The translations under genes were made by a program, and so were the position numbers. This document shows, one piece after another, positions 44,226 through 52,129 of a DNA stretch of 64,000 nt. Numbering within the stretch: position 1 is the stretch's first letter; every line of letters starts with the position of its first letter. The stretch is from JAFAGX01 sp035623335 (GTDB lineage Bacteria > Acidobacteriota > Terriglobia > Terriglobales > Acidobacteriaceae): positions 1 to 64,000 of the forward strand of contig DASPTQ010000306.1 in the NCBI GenBank assembly GCA_035623335.1, in the 5' to 3' direction. Under the pieces are notes generated by a model. That model saw only the letters and a program-made list of their open reading frames with translations. It had not been told where the DNA came from and did no database searches.

Positions 44226-45287
44226 ATGATTAAGACCCTCGAATGGACCGATTCCGGCGTGCGCTTTATCGATCAGACGAAGCTCCCGACGGAGGAAACC
44301 TACATCACATGCACGACTTGCGAGCAGGTGGCCGAGGCCATTCGCAAGATGGTAGTGCGTGGCGCGCCCGCGATCGGCGTGGCTGCGGCGATGGGCATCG
44401 CTCTGGGAATGAAAAGCTCCGGAGCCGAGAACGTCGGCGAGCTCAAGCGGGAGTTGGATCGCTGTTCCGAATTGGTGCGCGCCACCCGGCCCACGGCCGT
44501 AAATCTTTTCTGGGCGATCCGGCGGATGCAAAGTAAGTTCGAATCGATGATCACTCGTCCGCTTCCGCAACTCAAGCAAGCTCTGATCGAAGAAGCCGAA
44601 CGTATGTACAGCGAAGATATCGCTGCCAATCTGGCGATGGGCCGCTTAGGCGCTACTCTCATGCCCGCCACGGGCGGTGTTCTGACGCATTGCAATGCCG
44701 GCGCCTTGGCCACCTGCGGCTACGGAACCGCGCTCGGTGTCATCCGCTCGGCCGTCGAGCAAGGCAAGAAGATTCACGTGTATGCCGACGAGACTCGGCC
44801 CTTCCTGCAGGGATCACGACTGACTGCTTGGGAGTTGCTCAAGGATGGCATCCCCACGACTCTAATTTCCGACAGCATGGCGGGATCGATGATGAGACAG
44901 GGCAAAATCAGCGCCATCGTGGTCGGTGCGGATCGCATCGCAGCCAATGGAGATGTTGCCAACAAGATCGGAACTTATACGGTGGCCGTCCTCGCCAAGG
45001 AGCATGGGGTTCCGTTTTACGTGGCGGCACCCTTTTCGACCGTCGATCTCGATACCCCAGACGGCGGCAAGATTCCGATTGAGCAGCGCAGCCGGCAGGA
45101 AGTTACCCACATCGCCGGCCGAGCCATTGCCCCCGAAGGCGTCGCAGTCGAGAATCCCGCCTTTGATGTTACTCCCGCGAACTATGTAACCTGCATCGTG
45201 ACCGAGCGGGGAATCGCTCGCAGGCCCTATGAGGAATCCTTGGCCAAACTGGCCGAGATCCGAGAGAAGGTTGGGCTCGAGCGATGA
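44226..45287 (+). CDS. mtnA: S-methyl-5-thioribose-1-phosphate isomerase
   Basis: The 353-residue protein of the eIF2B-alpha/MtnA fold has IRKMVVRGAPAIGVAAAMGI, VLTHCNAGALATCGYGTALG (catalytic Cys), YADETRPFLQGSRLTAWELL, and VVGADRIAANGDVANKIGTY (catalytic Asp). It converts methylthioribose-1-phosphate to the ribulose form in methionine salvage. ATG 44226 gives the normal length; ATG 44214 is an alternative. No other salvage gene is nearby. Confidence 0.94.
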   Translation: MIKTLEWTDSGVRFIDQTKLPTEETYITCTTCEQVAEAIRKMVVRGAPAIGVAAAMGIALGMKSSGAENVGELKRELDRCSELVRATRPTAVNLFWAIRRMQSKFESMITRPLPQLKQALIEEAERMYSEDIAANLAMGRLGATLMPATGGVLTHCNAGALATCGYGTALGVIRSAVEQGKKIHVYADETRPFLQGSRLTAWELLKDGIPTTLISDSMAGSMMRQGKISAIVVGADRIAANGDVANKIGTYTVAVLAKEHGVPFYVAAPFSTVDLDTPDGGKIPIEQRSRQEVTHIAGRAIAPEGVAVENPAFDVTPANYVTCIVTERGIARRPYEESLAKLAEIREKVGLER

Positions 45288-45329
45288 CCATCCGCCACAG
45301 TGCTCGCCCCGGTCGCTGAATTCCAATTG

Positions 45330-45335
45330 TTGACA
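45330..45335 (+). promoter_or_regulatory. Perfect -35 hexamer upstream of the DUF2844 gene
   Basis: TTGACA lies 160 bp before ATG 45495. The -10 candidate is AAATTT about 17 bp later, which is weak. The leader also contains AGCAAC and GTTGCT, which could pair across about 25 nt. This may be the promoter region of the DUF2844-DUF3443 pair. Confidence 0.3.
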
Positions 45336-45494
45336 TTGTTTGGGCGGCCAGAAAATTTACAAAGCTTGACGATTCGGTTACTTCCGGGTCGTATCATAAA
45401 TCTTGATTTTCGGAGAAAATTGTAAGAGGAATAGCAACTAGCACAGGTTTTCTGGGTTAGAGGTTGCTGGAGACTCCGATTGAGGGCGTATGCT

Positions 45495-45974
45495 ATGAAA
45501 GCGCTGTTCAAACGTTCCATACCTTTCACTGCGTGGTTCATGGTGGCAATCGGGTGCATCGGATTGTCGTGCCCGGCTCGGGCTGCCTTGGGCGGCGACG
45601 TAACCTCGGTGGAGGCCGATCGGGCACACCTGAAGGCAACGAGCCTCGAAGTGAGGCCGGCCGGAGCCTATGAGGTGCACGCGATTCAAGCGCCGGGCGG
45701 CACCGTCATCAACGAGTACGTTTCCTCCGCGGGAAAGGTGTTTGCTGTGGCTTGGCACGGGCCGTTCATTCCTGAAATGCAACAAATCCTAGGCAGCTAC
45801 TTTCAACAGTACTCGGCGGCGTTAGGGGCGAAGAGGCCCTACGGGCGCAGACCGCTCAACATTCAGCAGCCCGGGCTGGTGGTCCAAACCGGCGGACACA
45901 TGCGGGCGTATGTTGGCCGAGCCTACCTTCCCGAGATGTTGCCCTCGGGTCTCAAAGCGGACGATATTAAGTAA
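45495..45974 (+). CDS. DUF2844 secreted protein
   Basis: The 159-residue protein has a signal peptide (FTAWFMVAIGCIGLSCPARA) and a DUF2844 domain: AALGGDVTSVEADRAHLKAT at the start and GTVINEYVSSAGKVFAVAWH in the core. The function is unknown. It lies 21 bp upstream of a DUF3443 gene; the two families commonly occur together, so the products probably act together at the cell surface or periplasm. Confidence 0.85.
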   Translation: MKALFKRSIPFTAWFMVAIGCIGLSCPARAALGGDVTSVEADRAHLKATSLEVRPAGAYEVHAIQAPGGTVINEYVSSAGKVFAVAWHGPFIPEMQQILGSYFQQYSAALGAKRPYGRRPLNIQQPGLVVQTGGHMRAYVGRAYLPEMLPSGLKADDIK

Positions 45975-45995
45975 CCAAAGCTACGGGAGGACTTT

Positions 45996-47291
45996 GTGCG
46001 CAAGATGTTCTTGCTATGGATAGTGCTGGGATTCTTGGGATTTGCGGTCGGTTGCGGCAGCTCAGGCTCAACCCCATCGGGCATACCCGGCGGGGGCGGT
46101 AGCACCACCGCCAATGTCCTCGCCATCGCAGTCGATGGGGGGCCGACGGCCAACCAGGCCAATGGTGCCATCTATCCGAATGGCGCATTCGCCAGCGCCA
46201 CCATTTGTGCTCCCGGCAGCAGCTCGAATTGTGTCACCGTCGATCATCTGTTAGTGGACACGGGTTCGATGGGTTTGAGAGTCCTGCAATCCGCCATCTC
46301 CTCTCTGAGCCTTCCCGCGGTGAACGCTTCCAATGGTCCTGCCGCCTGGGAGTGCGTCTCGTTTGTGGATGGATCGCTGCTCTGGGGGCAGGTCGAGGCC
46401 GCTACGGTGATCCTGTCCGGAGAAACCGCCAAAAATATCCCGATTCAGGTGGTCAGCAGCTCCGGCACAAATATCCCCTCTACCTGCTCGAATGGCGGTG
46501 TCAATGAGAACACGCAGGCATTGCTAGGCGCAAACGGCATTCTCGGAGTAGGGCTCGAACCGATCGACTGTGGGGCTGCTTGCGATCCCAACGGCGGAAA
46601 TGCAAGTCCGCCAGTGCCAGCGTATTACACCTGCTCTAGCGCTCCCTGCAGTCCGGCGTTCGTGACTGAGTCGAACCAGGTAACCAATCCGGTAGCGGTT
46701 CTCCCCGTCGACAACAATGGCGTGATTGTTGAGTTGCCAGCTCTGTCGAGCAGTGCGGCCACGGTGACGGGGAACCTGGTCTTCGGCATCGGAACCGAAA
46801 GCAACAACCAACTTCCGAGCACGGCCAAGGCGTTCAGCTTGTCCTGCGACGAATTCTTCACCACGATGTTTGAGAACCAGACGTACTCCATTGATCCCCT
46901 GACCTGCACCGGCTCCGCCGGCGGTTTCATTGATAGCGGCTCGAATGCACTGTTTTTCCCCAATGTTAACGACTCGATCCAGATTTGCCCAACCTCTACG
47001 CCGGTCGGCGATCTTTCCTCGTTTTATTGCCCGCCTTCGCTGCTGAACCTTTCCGCCGTGAATCAGGACCCCAATACCCTGTACCAGGCGACGACCAATT
47101 TCAGCGTGGGCAACGCGCAAACCCTCTTTACGAGCGCCAGCACGACAAGCAATGCCGCCTTTAGCACGCTCGCTGGTCCGGTTCCTTCCACGTCTGGCTT
47201 TGACTGGGGGCTGCCGTTCTTCTACGGGAAAAATGTCTTTACGGCGATGGACTTGGGGCAAGGCGTGCAGAGTGCATATTGGGCCTATTGA
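45996..47291 (+). CDS. DUF3443 lipoprotein with two pepsin-like Asp-Thr/Ser-Gly motifs
   Basis: The 431-residue protein has a lipoprotein signal (FLGFAVGC). After a Gly/Ser linker it shows LLVDTGSMGLRVL with Asp88 and GGFIDSGSNALFF with Asp313, plus GILGVGL at 181-187. This is the pattern of two-lobed pepsin-type aspartic peptidases: hydrophobic-hydrophobic-D-T/S-G-S in each half, with GILG between. Many paired Cys residues fit an exported protein. DUF3443 is normally left unannotated; the peptidase-like reading is my inference. GTG 45996 is set by GGGAGGAC upstream. Confidence 0.82.
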   Translation: MRKMFLLWIVLGFLGFAVGCGSSGSTPSGIPGGGGSTTANVLAIAVDGGPTANQANGAIYPNGAFASATICAPGSSSNCVTVDHLLVDTGSMGLRVLQSAISSLSLPAVNASNGPAAWECVSFVDGSLLWGQVEAATVILSGETAKNIPIQVVSSSGTNIPSTCSNGGVNENTQALLGANGILGVGLEPIDCGAACDPNGGNASPPVPAYYTCSSAPCSPAFVTESNQVTNPVAVLPVDNNGVIVELPALSSSAATVTGNLVFGIGTESNNQLPSTAKAFSLSCDEFFTTMFENQTYSIDPLTCTGSAGGFIDSGSNALFFPNVNDSIQICPTSTPVGDLSSFYCPPSLLNLSAVNQDPNTLYQATTNFSVGNAQTLFTSASTTSNAAFSTLAGPVPSTSGFDWGLPFFYGKNVFTAMDLGQGVQSAYWAY

Positions 47292-47393
47292 TTGACACCG
47301 CTCGGGGAGACCGCCCGCCCCGTCCAAGACCCGACGGAAGCAAGGCTTGACCACCCCTGAACCCAGTCCAGCCTGGTGGTTATCTTTGCGCCG

Positions 47394-48050
47394 ATGTTGA
47401 AGATCTTTACCCAATCCGCACAACCACGCCGGGCGCGAAGCCTGGCCTCGATGTTTCGCCACTTGGGAGCCCTGGGTCTTTTCTCCCTCGCGATTGTCGA
47501 TAGCTCTCCGCTGCCGACCGCCGGCGGCCCCGATATCTTGACCGCCATTCTGGCGGCAAGCCACCGCGATCCGTGGTACGAATATGCAGCGGTGGCGACG
47601 GCAGGATCGGTGCTGGGGGCCTACCTCACATTCCGCATCGGACGCCAGACAGGATGGGCGCTTCTACACCGCAAATCGGGGGATGGTAAAGTGTCCGCGC
47701 TGGTAAAGGCCTTTCATCAATGGGGTGCCGGGGCGCTGGCCGTTTCCGTTGCCGTTCCTCTCCCGTTTCCCACGAGCGTCTTCTTTGTGGCAGCCGGCGC
47801 CTCGAACTACAGCACGAGCCGGTATCTCGCCATTGTCACGATTTGTCGCGCGGCTCGCTATGCAGCCATCGCCGTAGTTGCAGACCATTACGGCCGTCAC
47901 TTCATCCGTGCCCTGCGACATCCCATGCAGTACTGGGTCTGGTTATTGCTCTTGGTGGCGATCATTCTCGCTCTGGTCGGTGCCGGGGTATTAATCAACC
48001 GGCGACTCGGGACTCTATCGGCGGCGGAGCAAACCTTAGTCCGTGGTTAA
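47394..48050 (+). CDS. SNARE-associated/DedA-like membrane protein (YqaA type)
   Basis: The 218-residue membrane protein has the VTT-domain pattern: GALGLFSLAIVDSSPLPTAG then GSVLGAYLTFRIGRQTGWAL, and VPLPFPTSVFFVAAGASNYS with ICRAARYAAIAVVADHYGRH. DedA/YqaA proteins are lipid-scramblase-like and involved in membrane homeostasis. ATG 47394 is chosen; GTG 47376 is possible. It is convergent with the glycosylase gene. Confidence 0.8.
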   Translation: MLKIFTQSAQPRRARSLASMFRHLGALGLFSLAIVDSSPLPTAGGPDILTAILAASHRDPWYEYAAVATAGSVLGAYLTFRIGRQTGWALLHRKSGDGKVSALVKAFHQWGAGALAVSVAVPLPFPTSVFFVAAGASNYSTSRYLAIVTICRAARYAAIAVVADHYGRHFIRALRHPMQYWVWLLLLVAIILALVGAGVLINRRLGTLSAAEQTLVRG

Positions 48051-48115
48051 AGCGGTCCTCTGGACCAGGCAAGAAAAAGCGTCGATCGGCCGCGAGCCGG
48101 GCGCGCCTCGGCAGC

Positions 48116-48949
48116 TTACGCTGGGCGGGTGGTCGGAATCCTGAGACCCAGCTCTTTCATTACTCTTTGCAAGTCTTTCCACGCTTCTTTCTTTTGCCGC
48201 GGGTCGCGCAAGAGGAAGGCGGGGTGATAGGTCACGGCCAGCTTAATTCCGCGGAAATCGTACCAGCGTCCCCGCAGCTCCGCCATCGGTGCGTTCAGCG
48301 CTAACAGTGTCTTGGCCGCAACCGCGCCCAGCGCCACGATCACTTTCGGTTGAATCGCCGCGATCTGCCGCATCAGAAACGGGGAGCACGTCTCGCACTC
48401 GTTACGCTCGGGAACACGGTTACCGGGGGGGCGGCACTTGATAATGTTGGCGATGTAGACGTCTTCGCGGCGCAGGCCCATGGCTTTGATCATGTTGTTG
48501 AGCAACTGTCCGGCGCGGCCCACGAAGGGCTCTCCCTGTTCGTCTTCGTCAGCTCCCGGCGCCTCTCCCACGAACATCAGTTCGGCTTCAGGATTGCCCA
48601 CGCCGAAGACGATTTGCTTGCGCCCCTGTTTGTGGAGAGGACAACGAATGCAGTCGCCCAGATCCTCACGAATCAGCCGTAACGCCTGGGCGGGATCACT
48701 CACAGCGGCTTCGGGCTTCGGCGCCGCAAAGAGATTTTCTTCCGGGTCCGCGGCTCGAGCGCAAACCGTCGGCGGCGTCACTGTGCTCGCTTTGTCTTGC
48801 GCGAGACTTGAGTGGGGGTCGCCCAGGGTCGCCTCCGGACACCCACCGCGCACCGGCTGGCGATAAAAGTCGTAAATTCCCAGTTCCTTATAAAAATCGA
48901 TTCGCTCGGCCAGCTGGCGACGGAGGGAAGGGTCGAGAGTTCGAGTCAT
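48116..48949 (-). CDS. Uracil-DNA glycosylase, family 4 (Fe-S type)
   Basis: The 277-residue protein has the Fe-S cysteines (CIRCPLHK; then CRPPGNRVPERNECETC), the active-site LMFVGEAPGADEDEQGEPFV, and the HPAFLLRDP motif. These define family 4 uracil-DNA glycosylases, which remove uracil from DNA. The N-terminal 90 residues are variable. It lies 74 bp downstream of coaBC in the same direction and may be the last gene of that operon. Confidence 0.93.
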   Translation of the reverse strand: MTRTLDPSLRRQLAERIDFYKELGIYDFYRQPVRGGCPEATLGDPHSSLAQDKASTVTPPTVCARAADPEENLFAAPKPEAAVSDPAQALRLIREDLGDCIRCPLHKQGRKQIVFGVGNPEAELMFVGEAPGADEDEQGEPFVGRAGQLLNNMIKAMGLRREDVYIANIIKCRPPGNRVPERNECETCSPFLMRQIAAIQPKVIVALGAVAAKTLLALNAPMAELRGRWYDFRGIKLAVTYHPAFLLRDPRQKKEAWKDLQRVMKELGLRIPTTRPA

Positions 48950-49023
48950 GTCCCCAACAGATTAGCAGCAATCTCGAGCAACGATCGACTTCTTGCTGTG
49001 GAAGAAAAATTCCGAATGCCAAC

Positions 49024-50235
49024 CTAAGCTTTCATCGCAGGCTTCGATTGGCGGAGGCGGACGACTTGGTCGAGCACGCGGTGGGCGATCTCCCACTTGC
49101 TGTTCTCGGGAACATCGATAGCTTCATCTGCGGTGATAATGGTGACCGCATTGCGCTCGGAATCAAAGCCGATACCTTTCTGGGAGACATCGTTGACTAC
49201 GATCGCGTCCAGGGATTTCGAGGTTAACTTCTTGCGCGCATGTTCGCGCACATTCTCGGTCTCAGCCGCAAAGCCGATCACAATCTGGGAGCCCTTACGG
49301 CGGGCGATCTCCGAGAGAATGTCGGCCGTGGGCTCGAGTTCAAGGGTCAAGGCTCCGGCGCGCTTGATTTTTTGGGGGTGAACCGATTTCGGACGATAAT
49401 CGGCGACCGCCGCGGTCTTGATTACGATGGTGGCTTCGGGCAGCCTCTCTAAGACTGCCCGGCGCATCTCGTCGGCGGATTCGACTTCGACCACCTCGGC
49501 GGCGCGGGGAGGGGTGAGCATGGTGGGTCCGGTGATGAGGAGAACGCGGGCTCCCCGTCGGAGCGCGGCTTCGGCCATCGCATATCCCATGCGGCCGCTA
49601 GAACGGTTGCTCAGATAACGTACCGGATCGATCTTCTCGCGTGTAGGCCCGGCGGTAATCAGCACGGTTTCTCCACTCAAATCCTGCGAGGCGCCCAATG
49701 CTTCGAGCGTGGCATCAACCACCGCCTGGGTCTCCGCCAGACGACCCGGTCCCGTCATTCCACACGCCAGATAGCCTGTCCCCGGTTCCACCACCCGCAC
49801 GCCTCGTTTTCTGAGAACCTCGAGGTTGGCCTGTGTCGCGGGATGGTTCCACATGTTCAGGTTCATCGCCGGAGCCACCACCACGGGGGCCGTGGTCGCT
49901 AGATACAGCGTGGTTAGGAAGTCGTTGGCAATGCCCTGGGCGAATTTGGCAAGAATGTCGGCCGTAGCGGGCGCAACCAGCAAGGCATCGATCGACCCTG
50001 CCACTTGAATGTGCTCGATAGCGGAATCCAGGTTGGCTGGTTCTGCCCCGGCGGCGAACATGTCGGTGATTACTTTTTCGCCCGTGAGAGCCGCGAACGT
50101 CAAAGGGCGAATGAACTCCTCGGCAGCCTTGGTCATGATCACCTGCACACGGATGCCACGTTCCGCGAACAGGCGGACGATCTCAGCCGCTTTGTAGGCA
50201 GCAATTCCGCCGCTGACACCAAGAGCCACTTTCAT
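49024..50235 (-). CDS. coaBC: Bifunctional phosphopantothenoylcysteine decarboxylase/phosphopantothenate-cysteine ligase
   Basis: The 403-residue protein has the CoaC flavodoxin-like domain (VALGVSGGIAAYKAAEIVRL, APAMNLNMWNHPATQANLEV with the conserved His and Asn) and the CoaB domain (VLITAGPTREKIDPVRYLSN, RSSGRMGYAMAEAALRRGAR, KTAAVADYRPK). It makes 4'-phosphopantetheine for coenzyme A. It follows rpoZ, as in many bacteria. Confidence 0.96.
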   Translation of the reverse strand: MKVALGVSGGIAAYKAAEIVRLFAERGIRVQVIMTKAAEEFIRPLTFAALTGEKVITDMFAAGAEPANLDSAIEHIQVAGSIDALLVAPATADILAKFAQGIANDFLTTLYLATTAPVVVAPAMNLNMWNHPATQANLEVLRKRGVRVVEPGTGYLACGMTGPGRLAETQAVVDATLEALGASQDLSGETVLITAGPTREKIDPVRYLSNRSSGRMGYAMAEAALRRGARVLLITGPTMLTPPRAAEVVEVESADEMRRAVLERLPEATIVIKTAAVADYRPKSVHPQKIKRAGALTLELEPTADILSEIARRKGSQIVIGFAAETENVREHARKKLTSKSLDAIVVNDVSQKGIGFDSERNAVTIITADEAIDVPENSKWEIAHRVLDQVVRLRQSKPAMKA

Positions 50236-50238
50236 AAA

Positions 50239-50288
50239 ATTGCCGATTATCGACTGCCGATATGCGGGAACATCCTGAGGTCGGCAAT
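50239..50288 (-). repeat. Inverted repeat between rpoZ and coaBC
   Basis: ATTGCCGA (50239-50246) and TCGGCAAT (50281-50288) are perfect 8-bp arms separated by 34 nt, filling most of the 62-bp gap between the two genes. In the transcript it would form a hairpin just before the coaBC start. It lacks a T-run, so it is more likely a processing or attenuation element than a terminator. Confidence 0.45.
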
Positions 50289-50297
50289 CCGCCCTCC

Positions 50298-50534
50298 CTA
50301 CTCTTGACCTAACGCTTTATCCAGGGTCTCGCTGGCCACTTCGGCTGCCGACTTAGGGGTTTCGGGAATCAGCCATTTGACTTTGCCGGCCTTGATCTCA
50401 TCCTGGGCGATGCGGCAAGGCTTGCGCGACGTCGTGTCAATGACCGGAGGCGCGCCGCCCTGCAGTTGCCGTGCCCGTCGAGCTGCCACCAGAATGTAGC
50501 GGTAGTTACTATCAAAGCCATCCATCAACTTCAT
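50298..50534 (-). CDS. rpoZ: RNA polymerase omega subunit
   Basis: The 78-residue protein matches omega: FDSNYRYILVAARRARQLQG followed by a variable segment and an Ala/Glu-rich tail. Start MKLMDGFDSN at ATG 50534 is supported by GGGGGAGAA upstream; the longer frame to 50684 overlaps gmk. It lies between gmk and coaBC, its usual place. Confidence 0.9.
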   Translation of the reverse strand: MKLMDGFDSNYRYILVAARRARQLQGGAPPVIDTTSRKPCRIAQDEIKAGKVKWLIPETPKSAAEVASETLDKALGQE

Positions 50535-50550
50535 AAGTTCTCCCCCGTCG

Positions 50551-51240
50551 TTAGCCTCTTGGAGCCGCGACGACCGCGAACGAGGCCAGGATCGGCTGCA
50601 CGCGGGCTTCGATGTTGCGCAAGCGGCAACTTTCGGCTTTGGCCAACATTTCTTTGTCGGCAGCCACTGGTTCGGTCCCCGCATGCTTCATCCTCTCTGC
50701 CAGCAGGATGGCCTCGAGGGCCGCAATGGATTCCTCCAGACGATCGTTTATCAGAATATAGTCGTATTCCCGGTATTTCTCAATCTCCCGATGGGCGGTG
50801 ACCAACCGGCGCTGGATCACCTCTTCCTTGTCCAGACTGCGATTTCGTAGACGCAGCTCTAAGGTCTTACGGTCGGGCGGCAAAACGAAGATGGTCACGG
50901 CATCAGGAAGCTTGCGCTTGATTTGCTCCGCCCCCTGGACGTCGATATCAAGCAATAAATCGTCTCCCCTCTCGCGAGCTTGCTCGAAAAAGCGTTTCGC
51001 GCTTCCGTAACCGTTGCCGAACACTTCCGCCGATTCCAGAAATTCGTTGCGCTGCTGCATTTGTTCAAACGTTTCCCGGGAGACGAAAAAGTACTCCCGG
51101 CCATTCTGTTCTTTTCCGCGCGGCTGCCGGGTTGTATAGGAGATCGAAAAGGCAAGTCGGGGAACCACTTGCCGCACCTTCTCGACGAGCGTAGATTTCC
51201 CCGAACCGGAGGGCGCGGAAATGATGAAGACGCAGCTCAT
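50551..51240 (-). CDS. gmk: Guanylate kinase
   Basis: The 229-residue kinase has the P-loop IISAPSGSGKSTLVEKV, the GMP-binding SYTTRQPRGKEQNGREYFFV, and the core LLDIDVQGAEQIKRKLPDAV. It converts GMP to GDP. Its ATG overlaps the yicC stop by 4 bp (ATGA), so the two are translationally coupled. A C-terminal tail of about 30 residues is extra. Confidence 0.96.
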   Translation of the reverse strand: MSCVFIISAPSGSGKSTLVEKVRQVVPRLAFSISYTTRQPRGKEQNGREYFFVSRETFEQMQQRNEFLESAEVFGNGYGSAKRFFEQARERGDDLLLDIDVQGAEQIKRKLPDAVTIFVLPPDRKTLELRLRNRSLDKEEVIQRRLVTAHREIEKYREYDYILINDRLEESIAALEAILLAERMKHAGTEPVAADKEMLAKAESCRLRNIEARVQPILASFAVVAAPRG

Positions 51241-52124
51241 TCCAGATTTTGCACCTGTTCCCGAGCTTTTTCGATATCCGCTTTCATCCCCAGCCCGTGA
51301 GTGGTGATTTGCAGGGCCTCCCCGGCCAGCCCGGCGGTCTTCGATAGCAGAGTGTTGGACTCGCGATTCATCTCCTGCAGCAGAAAATCCAGCTTCTTGC
51401 CGACTTCGCCTCCCTGATCGAGCAAGCCCAGAAACTGCTGGATGTGGCTTTCCAGTCGGACCAGTTCCTCGGCGATGTCGCTACGATCTGCGAGCAGAGC
51501 TGCTTCCTGCAGGATGCGTTCCGGTTCGACTTGGGAACCGATGAGTTCCTGCATTCGTCGATGCAGTTGCTCCTGGTAGGCGACGACCGTGGCTTGGCGA
51601 CACTTTTCTACTTCCTGGCGGGCCCGCTCGATCCGCCGCATGCGCTCGCGAAGGTCCCGCTCGGCGTCTCGGCCTTCCTGCTCCCGCATTTCATTCAATC
51701 GCGCTAATGCCTCGTCGAGCTTGGCCAGAATCGCCTCTTCGAGCAGGGGATCGGCGGGCGGATTCGCTAATTCGAAAGCGCCGGGGAGGCGCAGAATGAG
51801 GTTGAGATCTGGCTCTGCCGCTAGCCCGAATTCCCTGGCGACCGCACGGAAGGCCTCGAGGTAGCCGCCCAACCATTCCCGATTAAAGCGAAAGCTCTCC
51901 CCGGCGTTGGTTTCGAGATTCAGTACCAGCTCGACGTGCCCCCGGATCAGCCTCTCCTTCAAGCGGCGGCGTACTTTCATTTCCAGTTCCTCGGTCCCGG
52001 GGGGCATGCGGAAGTGCAAGTCCAGAAAACGGTGATTGAGCGATTTCAAGGAAAGGTTGAAACTATGGCGGCCGTTCGCCTGCCCGGTCACTTGTGCAAA
52101 CCCGGTCATGGAGCGTATCGCCAC
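51237..52124 (-). CDS. yicC: YicC-family endoribonuclease-like protein
   Basis: The 295-residue protein starts IRSMTGFAQVTG and has the conserved SLKSLNHRFLDLHFRMP, ELVRLESHIQQFLGLLDQGG, and C-terminal KLDFLLQEMNRESNTLLSKT segment. YicC proteins are stress-induced endoribonucleases of conserved order with gmk. It starts 5 bp after the ABC transporter gene and overlaps gmk. Confidence 0.94.
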   Translation of the reverse strand: MAIRSMTGFAQVTGQANGRHSFNLSLKSLNHRFLDLHFRMPPGTEELEMKVRRRLKERLIRGHVELVLNLETNAGESFRFNREWLGGYLEAFRAVAREFGLAAEPDLNLILRLPGAFELANPPADPLLEEAILAKLDEALARLNEMREQEGRDAERDLRERMRRIERARQEVEKCRQATVVAYQEQLHRRMQELIGSQVEPERILQEAALLADRSDIAEELVRLESHIQQFLGLLDQGGEVGKKLDFLLQEMNRESNTLLSKTAGLAGEALQITTHGLGMKADIEKAREQVQNLE

Positions 52125-52129
52125 GCGGA

